Shown: in pieces, positions 1-8,986 of the stretch
How positions within the stretch are numbered: position 1 is the first letter of the stretch
Layout: every line of letters starts with the position of its first letter
Source of the DNA: an uncultured Prevotella sp.
GTDB taxonomy: Bacteria; Bacteroidota; Bacteroidia; Bacteroidales; Bacteroidaceae
Assembly: GCA_944320235.1 (NCBI GenBank)
Contig: CALUGQ010000014.1
Location: 1-57,396 of the forward strand
Reading direction: 5' to 3'
Length of the DNA: 57,396 nucleotides
Program-made: the position numbers and the translations under genes
Notes under the pieces: model-generated
Databases searched by the model: none
Told to the model about the DNA's origin: nothing
Seen by the model: only the letters and a program-made list of their open reading frames with translations

Positions 1-475
1 TCTTCACCACGCGGTTGCCGTTGGCCTGCATTATCTGCGCCAGGCTCCAGCCCAGCAGGTTGTTGCGCACGTGGCCAAGGTGCAGGGGCTTGTTGGTGTT
101 GGGCGACGAGTATTCTATCATCACCAGTGGCGAGCCGGCGGTGGCGGCCTTCTCGCCGTAGTGCGGGTCGGCGTCGATGTCGGCGAGCAGCCCCGCCCAC
201 GCCTCCGGGGCCACAACGAGGTTGAGGAATCCCTTCACCACGTTGTACGACGCCACCGCCCCGCAGTTGTCGGCGAGGTAGCGTCCGAGGTCTTCGGCAG
301 TGTCCTCCGGCTTCTTCTTCGATATCTTGAGCAACGGGAACACCACGAGCGTGAGGTTGCCCTCAAACTCGCGCTTTGTCTTCTGGAGTTGCACCATCTT
401 CTCCGGCACGTCCTGGCCGTAGAGTGCCTTCACGCCGTCGATGACGGCACTGCATATCATCGTTTCTATCTTCAT
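1..475 (-). CDS. argS: Arginyl-tRNA synthetase, N-terminal part (runs off the window)
   Basis: The first 158 residues of a class I arginyl-tRNA synthetase, which charges tRNA-Arg with arginine in the cytoplasm. The start is the ATG at 475-473 on the minus strand, followed by an N-terminal additional (tRNA D-loop binding) domain over about residues 1-110. The class I signature HLGH is at residues 132-135, inside [17 protein letters not shown], the context characteristic of ArgRS rather than other class I synthetases. The rest of the catalytic core and the anticodon-binding domain lie beyond position 1. A -7 box at 519-527 fits this start. It is the only gene visible in this transcription unit. 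Identity is seen directly from the motif; the family role is established knowledge. Confidence 0.95.
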   Translation of the reverse strand, partial: MKIETMICSAVIDGVKALYGQDVPEKMVQLQKTKREFEGNLTLVVFPLLKISKKKPEDTAEDLGRYLADNCGAVASYNVVKGFLNLVVAPEAWAGLLADIDADPHYGEKAATAGSPLVMIEYSSPNTNKPLHLGHVRNNLLGWSLAQIMQANGNRVVK

Positions 476-518
476 AATCCGGTATACCTTAATAATATAT
501 CATGTCATGATTGCGCCT

Positions 519-527
519 GCAAAATTA
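519..527 (-). promoter_or_regulatory. -7 box of the argS promoter
   Basis: Minus strand reads TAATTTTGC, a match to the Bacteroidetes -7 consensus TAnnTTTGC, about 44 bases ahead of the argS ATG. I do not see a convincing -33 TTTG at the usual 19-21 base spacing. Confidence 0.6.
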
Positions 528-608
528 CAAAAAATATGGCAAACGCGGCACCATCAGGGGCGCTTATTTTGACCCTCACACAACTATCTGAGCCTCAACC
601 TGTTAGCA

Positions 609-696
609 AAACGGGCCGCATGACACACCTAAACAGGCCGCCTCGGGGCGCAATACGGGCCGTTTTGGACTGCAAAACGGCACAGCTCGCGAGGCC
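609..696. repeat. 22-bp-period repeat array A (4 units)
   Basis: Four degenerate units start at 609, 631, 653 and 675, exactly 22 bases apart. Cores are AAACGGGCCG, AAACAGGCCG, ATACGGGCCG and AAACGGCACA. The array lies between the divergent argS and glycoside hydrolase promoters and occupies much of the 308-base gap 476-783. It belongs to a family of ten arrays in this window. Function unknown. Confidence 0.8.
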
Positions 697-746
697 GTCA
701 TGCATAAAACCGGCGCGGGACCCTTGGCCAACTGCGACAAAATGCT

Positions 747-755
747 TACATTTGC
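747..755 (+). promoter_or_regulatory. -7 box for the 784-6612 operon
   Basis: TACATTTGC, a -7 consensus match, lies 28 bases ahead of the ATG at 784. TTGG at 725-728 sits 18 bases upstream, an approximate -33 element. Confidence 0.6.
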
Positions 756-783
756 AACAGGAAACAAACAAAAGCCACATACA

Positions 784-2775
784 ATGAAGAAGAAAGCATA
801 CCTCTCAGCCGCGCTTGCTGCCATGGCCGCTGCCGCAACGGCGCAAGACGCCACCTACACTGTGAACCCCGAGACAGGCTCGCTGGCCTCGGTAACCATC
901 GAGGGCGACACCGCCAAGATGGACTGGACGCTGCGCACCGACGGCTCGCAGTACCCCTGGGTGACCGAAAAATACGGCTGGGGGCTGGGTTACCTCACCG
1001 CCAACGGGCAGCACCATGAGTGGTGCAAGCCCGAAGCCACAGGCAATGGCGGCGGAAACGCCACCTACAAAGCTGGCCCGGTGACCGTCAGCGTGAGCCG
1101 CGCCAAGGCCGGCGGGGGCTTCAGCGAGACATACACATTCACCAACGGCTGCTCGGCAGAGGTGCGCCTGACGGACATCGGCATCTACACGCCCTTCAAC
1201 GACAACTATCCCGACGCGCGGACTTGCATGACGCAGCGGTGCCACGCCCACGTCTGGACGGGCGGGAGCACAGCCTACGTAAGGGCGGTGCGCATGAGCG
1301 GGCGCGGCGACGGCCTCGGACTGGCGCTCACCGAGGGCCGCGTCTGGGACTACGACGTGTGGGAGCGCGGCCAGGACAAAGGCTCGTCTAACAACCGCGG
1401 CGTGATAGCCCTCTGCCCGCAAGACAAGGTTCTCGCCCCCGGCGAGAGCACGCGGGTGGGCTGGACGGTGTTCCGCTACGACTCGGAGGTGGAGTTCAAC
1501 GAGCGCGTCATGGCCCTTGGCGGAGCCATCGTTACCAGTCCGAAGTATGTCTACGAGGTAGGCGAGGTGGCCGAAGTGACCGCCATGACGAAGGGCGACG
1601 TGCAGACCAAGACGGTGAAGATAGAAAACCCGGGGCCGATGGACGTGCCGTTTGAGTACGCCCCGGGCAAGGTCACCTTTGCGCGGCTGCTCGGCGTAAG
1701 CTCCTACGAGGGGCTTATACAGAAGCGCGTAGACTTCATCATCAGCCACCAGCAGATGAACGACACTGCCGACGCACGCTGCGGGGCATACATGGTGTAC
1801 GACAACGAGACGCAGAAGATTTACCTCAACGACGACAGCCGCGCCAGCTCCGACACCGACGAGGGCCGCGAGCGCGTCGGCATGGGCGTGCTCATTGCCC
1901 AATGGCAGGCCCTCCACCCGTCAGACCGCCAGCTGCAGTCGCTCCGGCGCTACGCCGCGTTCCTGCGCACGGAGCTGCAACGCGCCGACTACACCACGTT
2001 CTCGCGCGTGGGCCACGGCGGCAAGAACCGCGGATACAACTACCCCTGGATTGCCGACCTGTACTTCCGGATGTACAACCTGACGGGCGACAAGCAGTAT
2101 GCACGCGACGGCTACGGCACGATGCGCGCCTTCTTCCGCCACTTCGGCTACGGCTTCTACGCCATAGACATTCCCGTAACGCTTAGCCTGAAGACTCTGG
2201 CCGATGCCGGGATGGCCGCCGAGCGCGACACGCTGCTGGCCGACTACAAGGCCACGGCTGACGCATTCGCAAAGAACGGGCTTGACTTCCCGCGCCACGA
2301 GGTGAACTACGAGCAGAGCATCATAGGCCCGGCGGTGCAGTTCCTCTGCGAGATGAACCTTGCCACAAAGGACGAACGCTACTTGGAATGCGCCCGGATG
2401 ATGATGCCCGCGCTCGAAGCCTTCACCGCGCAGCAGCCCGCCTACAACATGAACGAGATTGCGCTGCGCCACTGGGACGGCTACTGGTTCGGCAAGCACC
2501 AACTCTTCGGCGACACCTACCCGCACTACTGGAGCACCGTAAACGCCGCCACCTATTATTATTACGCAAAGTGTACGGGCGACGAGTCGTACCAACGGCG
2601 GGCCGAAAACATCGTGCGCAACAATCTGTGCCAGTTCTTCGAGGACGGCTCGGCCAGCTGCGCGTTCGTCAACCCGCGCATGGTGGACGGGCAGCGGGCG
2701 CACCGCTTCGACGCCTTCGCCAACGACCAGGACTGGGCTTTGGTCTGCTACCTGCTCGTAAACCACGGCATCTGA
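784..2775 (+). CDS. Secreted six-hairpin glycosidase-like protein
   Basis: A 663-residue protein with a Sec signal peptide (residues 1 to about 20: lysine-rich n-region, alanine-rich core, TAQ end). An N-terminal beta-rich part (about 25-300) precedes an (alpha/alpha)-barrel-like region with repeated aromatic/acidic motifs: DTDEGRERVGMG near 385, NYPWIADLYFRMY, NYEQSIIGP and RHWDGYWFG. This arrangement is typical of six-hairpin glycosidase-like proteins encoded in Bacteroidetes polysaccharide loci. I cannot assign a GH family with certainty; GH154-type exo-acting uronidases are one possibility. The start at 784 is chosen because an upstream in-frame extension to 700 would cross the promoter box and would precede the signal peptide. 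First gene of an operon with a GH2 (55-base gap) and a GH28, so a role in pectic or other acidic glycan breakdown is inferred. Confidence 0.75.
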   Translation: MKKKAYLSAALAAMAAAATAQDATYTVNPETGSLASVTIEGDTAKMDWTLRTDGSQYPWVTEKYGWGLGYLTANGQHHEWCKPEATGNGGGNATYKAGPVTVSVSRAKAGGGFSETYTFTNGCSAEVRLTDIGIYTPFNDNYPDARTCMTQRCHAHVWTGGSTAYVRAVRMSGRGDGLGLALTEGRVWDYDVWERGQDKGSSNNRGVIALCPQDKVLAPGESTRVGWTVFRYDSEVEFNERVMALGGAIVTSPKYVYEVGEVAEVTAMTKGDVQTKTVKIENPGPMDVPFEYAPGKVTFARLLGVSSYEGLIQKRVDFIISHQQMNDTADARCGAYMVYDNETQKIYLNDDSRASSDTDEGRERVGMGVLIAQWQALHPSDRQLQSLRRYAAFLRTELQRADYTTFSRVGHGGKNRGYNYPWIADLYFRMYNLTGDKQYARDGYGTMRAFFRHFGYGFYAIDIPVTLSLKTLADAGMAAERDTLLADYKATADAFAKNGLDFPRHEVNYEQSIIGPAVQFLCEMNLATKDERYLECARMMMPALEAFTAQQPAYNMNEIALRHWDGYWFGKHQLFGDTYPHYWSTVNAATYYYYAKCTGDESYQRRAENIVRNNLCQFFEDGSASCAFVNPRMVDGQRAHRFDAFANDQDWALVCYLLVNHGI

Positions 2776-2830
2776 AACCTAAGGCAAGCAAGAACAAACA
2801 CCAACCAAACTCAAACAAGAAAACCGAATC

Positions 2831-5251
2831 GTGAAAGAAAAAATCCTTACCGCAATCATCGCCCTCACAGCCTGCCTCGCAGCAGCAGCCCGCGAGAAAG
2901 TGAACATCAACTTAGGGTGGAAGTTCATCCGTGAGAACGTGGCCATGGCGGAGGCTGCGCAGTTTGACGACAGCAAGTGGCAGACGGTAGACCTGCCCCA
3001 CGACGCTGCCGTTTACCACGCCTTCCAGAAGGAGGGCGACGGCGCAAGCTCACGCGTCGGCTTCCTGCCCTTGGGCCGGGGATGGTACCGCAAGCACATC
3101 AGCTACGACCCGTCGTGGCGCGGGCGGCGCGTGGTGCTTGAGTTTGAGGGCGTCTACCGCGACGCCCGCGTGTTCGTGAACGGCATTGCCTGCGGCGGCG
3201 AACACCCCAACGGCTACATCGACTTCACGCACGACATAACCGATATGCTGCGCGAGGGCGACAACGTGGTGGCCGTGTCTTACGACAATTCATACAACAA
3301 AAGCTCGCGGTGGTACAACGGCGAGGGCATCAACCGCAACGTGTGGCTACACGTTACAGACCCGCTGCACGTGGCGTGGAACGGCACTTACGTCACCACG
3401 CCGAAGATTTCGGCCGACCGCGCGCTCGTGGCCGTGGAAACGGCTGTGAGCAACGACGGGCGCGACTCGGTGCTCTGCCGCCTCGTGACCGACATCGTCG
3501 ACCCGCAAGGGCGCACCGTGGCCACGCGCGAGGCCGCCGCACCGTTCGGCCCGGGCGAGACGTTCACCTTCCGGCAGGACATCAGCGTGCCCCAGCCGCA
3601 GCTCTGGGACGTGGGCAAGGGCGTGCTCTACAAGGCCGTGAGCCGCGTGTTCCTCCTCTCGGGATACCCTGCACCAACAGCCGGAGCAGTTCCGCCGGCT
3701 GCGCCGACAGACATCTACGAGACCACCTTCGGCATACGCGACATTGAGTTCAGCCCCGACAGCGGCCTGACCGTGAACGGGCGGCGCGTATATATCAACG
3801 GAGTGTGCCTGCACACCGACCTCGGCCCGCTCGGCACGGCCTCGTTCGACGCCGCCTGGGACCGCCGCCTCACGGCCATCACGCGCGACATGGGCTGCAA
3901 CGGCATCCGACTGTCGCACAACGCCTACCCGCGCTACGTGCTCGACTGGGCCGACCGCCACGGCGTGCTGGTCGTAGACGAGTTCTTCGACAAGTGGGAG
4001 GACAGCTTCTACGGGCGCGGGGCGAAGATGGGCAACCTCCACCTGCGCGACATCCGCACGCAGATGGAGCGCGACCGCAACCATCCCTCGGTGATAATGT
4101 GGAGCGTGGGCAACGAGGTTTACCAGCAGATACAGGCCGACAAGACGCGCAAGGGCGGCGTGGAGATGCTGAAGATGCTCGTAGACCACACGCGCAAGAT
4201 TGACCCTTCGCGCAAAATCACTTACAGCCAGTACCCAAACCGCTACGGCGACACGCGCGAGAAGAAGGACAAGGCCAGGTGGCTCGCAGCCGACCCGCAC
4301 CAGTTTGAGTTCTACACCGACATCGTTTCCACTAACTACCTTGAGCGTTTCTGGGACGAAGACCACAAGAAGTACCCGCAACTCATGTTCATGGCAGGCG
4401 AGCTTGCCGTGGGCGACTTGGGCTATAATTACTTCAACTACGACCACTCTTACCCCATCGGCCACTTCTACTGGGGCGGCACCGACTACATAGGCGAGTC
4501 GTTCGGATGGCCGTCGAAGGGCTGGACGCGCGGCCTCGTGGACTTCACCAACCGCGTGAAGCCGCTCGGACAGAGCGTGCGCAGCTTCTACTGGCCGGAG
4601 CCTATGGTCAAGATAGTCACCCGCCCGGCCCAGGGGCAAGGCTCGCTCGTGTGGAACGACCTGAAGATGACGTGGATTCAGCTTGAGGAACACTGGAACT
4701 ACAAGGCCGGGGACTCGCTCAAGGTGCAGGTGATGAGCAACTGCGACGAGACCGAACTGCTGCTGGGCGGCCGCAGCCTTGGCCGCAAGAAGCTCCCGGC
4801 GGCAGGCACCCCGCCCGAACTGGTGTGGCCGCTGACGTTCGCCGAGGGCGAACTGAAGGCCGTGGGCTACCGCAACGGGCAGCCTGTGGCCGAAGAAGTG
4901 CTGCGCACGGCTGGCAAGCCGGCCCGCATAGTGGCCACCTGCGACGCCGACACGCTCCGCGCCGACGGCCTGGACCTGGCTTACATCGACTACGTGGTGC
5001 TCGACAAGGACGGCAACGTATGCCCAGTGAACGACCTGAAGCTCTCGTTCACGGTCAAGGGCTGCGGCACAAACGCGGGCGTGGCCAACGCCAACATGCT
5101 CAGCGACGAGCCGTGGCAGGCCGACAGCCGCTCCGCCTACCAGGGCCGCGCGCAGCTTATCATCCGCTCTAAGGCGCAGCCCGGCACCATAAAAGTGACG
5201 GCAAAGGCCAAGGGAATGAAGGCAGTGGTAACGGAAATCGTAGTGAAATGA
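2831..5251 (+). CDS. Secreted glycoside hydrolase family 2 enzyme
   Basis: An 806-residue GH2 protein. GTG start, then a signal peptide (about residues 1-20, ending AAAA). Domain order: N-terminal jelly-roll sugar-binding domain (about 25-190; LGWKFIRE, DLPHDA, GRGWYRK), immunoglobulin-like domain (about 195-300), TIM-barrel catalytic domain (about 310-600) and C-terminal beta domains. The acid/base glutamate is E429 in WSVGNEV and the likely nucleophile is E556 in DYIGESFGWP. GH2 enzymes are retaining exo-hydrolases acting on beta-galactosides, beta-mannosides, beta-glucuronides and others; the substrate cannot be read from sequence. The stop codon overlaps the start of the next gene (ATGA at 5248-5251), so translation is probably coupled to the GH28. 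Confidence 0.92.
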   Translation: MKEKILTAIIALTACLAAAAREKVNINLGWKFIRENVAMAEAAQFDDSKWQTVDLPHDAAVYHAFQKEGDGASSRVGFLPLGRGWYRKHISYDPSWRGRRVVLEFEGVYRDARVFVNGIACGGEHPNGYIDFTHDITDMLREGDNVVAVSYDNSYNKSSRWYNGEGINRNVWLHVTDPLHVAWNGTYVTTPKISADRALVAVETAVSNDGRDSVLCRLVTDIVDPQGRTVATREAAAPFGPGETFTFRQDISVPQPQLWDVGKGVLYKAVSRVFLLSGYPAPTAGAVPPAAPTDIYETTFGIRDIEFSPDSGLTVNGRRVYINGVCLHTDLGPLGTASFDAAWDRRLTAITRDMGCNGIRLSHNAYPRYVLDWADRHGVLVVDEFFDKWEDSFYGRGAKMGNLHLRDIRTQMERDRNHPSVIMWSVGNEVYQQIQADKTRKGGVEMLKMLVDHTRKIDPSRKITYSQYPNRYGDTREKKDKARWLAADPHQFEFYTDIVSTNYLERFWDEDHKKYPQLMFMAGELAVGDLGYNYFNYDHSYPIGHFYWGGTDYIGESFGWPSKGWTRGLVDFTNRVKPLGQSVRSFYWPEPMVKIVTRPAQGQGSLVWNDLKMTWIQLEEHWNYKAGDSLKVQVMSNCDETELLLGGRSLGRKKLPAAGTPPELVWPLTFAEGELKAVGYRNGQPVAEEVLRTAGKPARIVATCDADTLRADGLDLAYIDYVVLDKDGNVCPVNDLKLSFTVKGCGTNAGVANANMLSDEPWQADSRSAYQGRAQLIIRSKAQPGTIKVTAKAKGMKAVVTEIVVK

Positions 5252-6612
5252 AACCTTACTTGAAAAAATACGCTGCCAAATATGTGGCATGGCTGCTGGC
5301 AACGGCGTTGCCGGCAGCCTGCCCGGCAACGCTCATGGCACAGCTGCCGGAAGCCATCGAGCCGATAGAAGCGCCGTTCGATATGCCGCAGATGGCACGC
5401 CCGGAGTTCCCCGACCACACGCTGAGCATCGCCAAGACAGGCGCAAGGCAGGGAAAGCTGTCAACTAAATCCATACAAAAAGCCATAGACCGCACGGCGG
5501 CGAATGGCGGAGGAACGGTCATTGTGCCTGCCGGGAAGTGGCTCACAGGGCGCATAGAGCTTAAGAGCAACGTCAACCTGCGCATCGACGAGGGCGCAGA
5601 ACTGCACTTCAGCGGGCAGGTTGATGACTACCTTCCCGCCGTACCGACCCGCAACGAGGGCGTAGACATAATCTCCACTGGCGCAATGGTATATGCCAAC
5701 GGCGCTAAGAACATAGCCATTACGGGCAAAGGCCGTCTCGTAGCCCCACGCCGCGACTGCCAGCTGATGCGCCGCGCCATCGGAGGGATAAGCGACTCGG
5801 TGGAGCAAATGCCACTGGCAGAGCGTGTGTTCGACGGGCGCGGAGGGGCGAAAGTGTTCCTCCCGGTGTTCTTTGGGCCGATAAACTGCGAGCAGATATT
5901 GGTCGAAGGCGTCACGTTTGAGCGCAGCCTGTTCTGGAACATCGTTCCCGTATACTGCCGCAACATCATCATTCGCGGCGTGACGGTGAACAGCCACGGC
6001 CACGGGCGCACCGACGGCATAGACATAGACTCGTCGACCGATGCCCTCATAGAGTACACCACGCTCGACTGCGGCGACGATTGCTTCACGCTGAAGGCTG
6101 GCCGTGGCAACGACGGAGTGGACCGGGCGCGGCCCACGGAGAACGTGGTAATACGCCACTGCCGGGTGAAGCGCGGCGTGGGAGGGCTGACCATAGGCAG
6201 CGAAACAGCAGGAGGCATACGCAACGTGTATGCCTGCGACGTGGTGATGGAAGCCCCGCGCTACCCCATATACATGAAGACGAGGAGGCCGCGCGGGGGC
6301 GGATGCGAGAACATAACGCTCGAACGGCTGCACATAAAGTCGTGTGCAGGCACGGCAATACAGTTCGACATGCTCGGCTCACGCCGCTGGGTGGGCAGCC
6401 TTGCCGACCGCCTGCCCGCCCGCCCCGTGGGCAAGCTCACGCCGAAATTCGCCGACATAACGTTCAAGGATGTCACAATCGACAGCTGCCGCACGCTCAT
6501 CAGCGCCAAAGGCCTGCCCGAGCAGCCCATAGAAAACCTGAAGCTCTGCAACGTTAAAGCCCCCACCACGCGCATGACGCTTCAAGACGTAGGCACGATA
6601 ACGATTGAATGA
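5248..6612 (+). CDS. Glycoside hydrolase family 28 (polygalacturonase-type)
   Basis: A 454-residue right-handed beta-helix enzyme of GH28, which hydrolyses galacturonosyl or rhamnogalacturonan linkages of pectin by inversion. A signal peptide covers about residues 1-31. The catalytic signatures are visible in order: RTDGIDID near 254-261 (corresponding to NTDG), CGDDCFTLKAGR near 275, GGLTIGSE (corresponding to the GHG segment) and YMKTRR near 341 (corresponding to RIK). The pectate-lyase-superfamily start (AIDRTAANGGGTVIVPAG) is at about 70-90. The start overlaps the GH2 stop by four bases. Product specificity (endo/exo, homogalacturonan or rhamnogalacturonan) is not determinable here. Last gene of the operon. 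Confidence 0.93.
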   Translation: MKPYLKKYAAKYVAWLLATALPAACPATLMAQLPEAIEPIEAPFDMPQMARPEFPDHTLSIAKTGARQGKLSTKSIQKAIDRTAANGGGTVIVPAGKWLTGRIELKSNVNLRIDEGAELHFSGQVDDYLPAVPTRNEGVDIISTGAMVYANGAKNIAITGKGRLVAPRRDCQLMRRAIGGISDSVEQMPLAERVFDGRGGAKVFLPVFFGPINCEQILVEGVTFERSLFWNIVPVYCRNIIIRGVTVNSHGHGRTDGIDIDSSTDALIEYTTLDCGDDCFTLKAGRGNDGVDRARPTENVVIRHCRVKRGVGGLTIGSETAGGIRNVYACDVVMEAPRYPIYMKTRRPRGGGCENITLERLHIKSCAGTAIQFDMLGSRRWVGSLADRLPARPVGKLTPKFADITFKDVTIDSCRTLISAKGLPEQPIENLKLCNVKAPTTRMTLQDVGTITIE

Positions 6613-6830
6613 AGAACCAAGGATGCCCACGGCGGCATCCACTGCCCCGTGCGCCTCATCAACACTGGCCCCGGCTGCATTCCACCGCGCACCGGGGCCT
6701 GCCGCAGAACTGAAGAAAGGGCGCAAACACACATACAAACATAGAGCGCGAGAGCGGCGGACTTACGCTCGCTGACGAATGCGACCTGACGCGGGAGTGA
6801 CCGCCGGCAGGACTACAATGCCTCTCAAAC

Positions 6831-6885
6831 CATTGCGCGCAAAGGCGGGATGCCGGCAAACCGACGCCCGCCTTTGCGCGCAATG
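6831..6885. terminator. Perfect 19-bp inverted repeat between convergent genes
   Basis: Arms 6831-6849 and 6867-6885 (left arm CATTGCGCGCAAAGGCGGG) are perfectly complementary with a 17-base loop. It sits between the GH28 (plus) and DedA (minus) genes, so it may terminate both. There is no T-run on either side, which makes an intrinsic terminator uncertain; it could instead be a REP-like hairpin. The remaining part of the gap 6613-6930 shows nothing else I recognise. Confidence 0.45.
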
Positions 6886-6930
6886 TATCACTTTGCACTG
6901 TGGCAGCCTTGAGAGCGGCCACGCAAGCCC

Positions 6931-7581
6931 TCACTCGCCTTTCTTCATCTTGGCGCGCACAACCTCTATCACCGCCGGCAGCAAGGAGATGACGATGATT
7001 GCGACGATGAGCAACTTGAGGTTCTGCTGCACGAAGGGCTGGTTGCCGAAGAAGTAACCAGTGAAACAGAAGAGGCATACCCACAAGGCGGCTCCCGTAA
7101 CGTTGTAGAGCATGAAGTAATAGTAGTGCATCTTGCCCATGCCGGCCACGAAAGGAGCGAACGTCCTGACTATCGGCACGAAGCGCGCCAGTATTATCGT
7201 CTTGCCGCCATACTTGCGGAAGAAGGCGTGGGTCTTGTCCAAGTAAGCCTGCTTGAATATCTTCGAGTTGGGGTTGCTGAACAACTTGCGCCCGAAGAAG
7301 TGGCCTATCATGTAGTTGCACGAGTCGCCCAGCACGGCGGCGGCAAACACAATGAGCACGAGCCACCAAATGTGCAGCGGCATGTCTGGCAGGGCGGTGA
7401 TGGCGCCGGCCACGAAGAGCAGCGAGTCGCCGGGCAGGAAGGGCGTGACCACGAGGCCCGTCTCGCAGAAGATGATTACAAACAGTATGGCATACGTCCA
7501 CATGTGGTAGTCCTGCACAAGCTCTATCATGTGCTTGTCGATGTGCAGGACGAAATCAATCAAAAACTGAATAATGTCCAT
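6931..7581 (-). CDS. DedA-family membrane protein
   Basis: About 216 residues. The family signatures are visible: [19 protein letters not shown] (the conserved E..L...P.LPG.S/D motif), [38 protein letters not shown] (the FG......RF.P..R...P...G motif) and several hydrophobic helices. DedA/SNARE-associated-Golgi proteins act in the inner membrane and are linked to lipid (undecaprenyl phosphate) translocation and membrane-potential homeostasis. The second methionine (7581, MDIIQF) is preferred; an upstream in-frame ATG at 7608 would add nine residues. Monocistronic, with its -7 box at 7657-7665. Confidence 0.9.
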   Translation of the reverse strand: MDIIQFLIDFVLHIDKHMIELVQDYHMWTYAILFVIIFCETGLVVTPFLPGDSLLFVAGAITALPDMPLHIWWLVLIVFAAAVLGDSCNYMIGHFFGRKLFSNPNSKIFKQAYLDKTHAFFRKYGGKTIILARFVPIVRTFAPFVAGMGKMHYYYFMLYNVTGAALWVCLFCFTGYFFGNQPFVQQNLKLLIVAIIVISLLPAVIEVVRAKMKKGE

Positions 7582-7656
7582 ATTAATATATCTTTTCAGG
7601 GAAAACAATCGCTGCCTAAGAACGGCTCGCCCCGAAGGCGGCTGCCGCTAACGGCT

Positions 7657-7665
7657 GCAAAATTA
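7657..7665 (-). promoter_or_regulatory. -7 box of the dedA promoter
   Basis: Minus strand TAATTTTGC, about 76 bases ahead of the chosen start at 7581. Confidence 0.55.
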
Positions 7666-7872
7666 GTCATTTCCACCGAACAAGCCTACCAAACGTTGTC
7701 TAAAATGCTACGACACGCACGTTTTTTAACCAAAACGTGCCATATCGCACCGAGCGGATTACATACCACAGCCAGGCATACCCGCCACGACATTTCCCAA
7801 GCTTGCCATAACATTCCTGCGCAACCCACCAATAAAAGCGGCACGACTTGACGGATTGCAAAATAAATTCGC

Positions 7873-7881
7873 TACTTTTGC
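7873..7881 (+). promoter_or_regulatory. -7 box, probable promoter of the 8153-10048 operon
   Basis: TACTTTTGC. It lies 272 bases ahead of the methyltransferase ATG, and the repeat array at 7974-8039 falls between, so this operon would have a long leader containing the array. Strand and consensus are seen; use as a promoter is inferred. Confidence 0.5.
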
Positions 7882-7973
7882 AATCTGGCAAGCAAGCCGT
7901 AGCAACCGCCACGGCAGTAACAAAACGTTACAAAAAGCCATTCCCGACAGCCACAGGGCGGAAACAGCTGGCA

Positions 7974-8039
7974 AAACGGGCCGGAACACCAGGCTAAACT
8001 GGCCGTCCGGCAGGCTGGAACAGACCGTCTGGCAGCGCA
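7974..8039. repeat. 22-bp-period repeat array B (3 clear units)
   Basis: Units start at 7974, 7996 and 8018 with cores AAACGGGCCG, AAACTGGCCG and GAACAGACCG; a fourth, weak unit may follow at 8040. It lies in the 571-base divergent gap 7582-8152, downstream of the probable promoter at 7873. The rest of the gap has no coding sequence I believe. Confidence 0.75.
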
Positions 8040-8152
8040 AATAGCAGCTAAACGCAACGCTCTGCGGCACAGGCGGTTACGCAAAAGCGAACGCATCACA
8101 ACAAAACTTTACAAAACAGAGGCGGTCCAACGCCCACAGACAACATCGAGAT

Positions 8153-8953
8153 ATGCCCATAATCAACATCACTTCGCTCGACCACGAGGGCGTCAGCGTG
8201 TTCGCCACGCTCACCGAGGCGCAGCTGCGCAACCGCAAAGACTCCGAAAGGGGGATGTTCATAGCCGAAAGCCCGAAGGTAATCCGCGTGGCACTCGACG
8301 CCGGCTACGAGCCGCTGGCGCTGCTCTGCGAGCGCAAGCACATCGGCGGCGACGCCAAAGACATAATAGAAAGGTGCGAGGGCATACCCGTGTACACGGG
8401 CGAACGCGAGCTGCTGGCGCGGCTCACGGGCTACGTGCTCACGCGCGGCGTGCTCTGCGCCATGCGCCGCAAGGCCGAGCCATGCGTCAGTGAGGTGTGC
8501 CGCGGGGCGCGGCGCGTGGTGGTGATAGACGGCGTTGTCGACACGACCAACATCGGTGCGATATTCCGCTCGGCAGCCGCGCTGGGCATCGACGGCGTGC
8601 TGCTCACGCGCAACTCGTGCGACCCGCTCAACCGCCGCGCCGTGCGCGTGTCGATGGGCAGCGTGTTCCTCGTGCCGTGGGCGTGGCTCGACGGGCCTGT
8701 AAGCAGCCTGAGCCCACTCGGGTTCCGCACGGTGGCCATGGCACTGACGGACAACTCGGTGCCCATCGACCACCCCGCGCTCGCCCGCGAGCCGCGCCTG
8801 GCCATAGTGATGGGCACCGAGGGCGACGGGCTGGCGGCCGAAACCATTGCCTCGACCGACTACGTGGCGCGCATACCCATGGCCCACGGCGTTGACTCGC
8901 TCAACGTGGCGGCAGCCGCAGCCGTGGCCTTCTGGGAGCTGAGGGCGAGGTGA
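8153..8953 (+). CDS. TrmH/SpoU-family RNA 2'-O-methyltransferase
   Basis: 266 residues. A SpoU-type SPOUT methyltransferase that methylates a ribose 2'-OH in tRNA or rRNA using S-adenosylmethionine. The three family motifs are present: motif 1 TTNIGAIFRSAAALG near 130 (with the conserved N and R), motif 2 AIVMGTEGDGL near 217 and motif 3 IPMAHGVDSLNVAAAAA near 240-255, which form the trefoil knot. The N-terminal 100 residues resemble the SpoU substrate-binding domain (QLRNRKDSERGMFIAESPK). The target nucleotide cannot be deduced. First gene of a three-gene run (gaps of 33 and 36 bases). Confidence 0.92.
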   Translation: MPIINITSLDHEGVSVFATLTEAQLRNRKDSERGMFIAESPKVIRVALDAGYEPLALLCERKHIGGDAKDIIERCEGIPVYTGERELLARLTGYVLTRGVLCAMRRKAEPCVSEVCRGARRVVVIDGVVDTTNIGAIFRSAAALGIDGVLLTRNSCDPLNRRAVRVSMGSVFLVPWAWLDGPVSSLSPLGFRTVAMALTDNSVPIDHPALAREPRLAIVMGTEGDGLAAETIASTDYVARIPMAHGVDSLNVAAAAAVAFWELRAR

Positions 8954-8986
8954 CAACAAACAACAACGGACCAAACAAATACCGAT

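Noticed and set aside
3347-5329. Long open frame on the minus strand opposite the GH2 gene (also 805-1917, 1921-2766 and others)
   Set aside because: They mirror the plus-strand genes whose signatures are clear; in GC-rich DNA the opposite frame often stays open. Their translations are low-complexity, rich in H, V, A and R, with no family motif.
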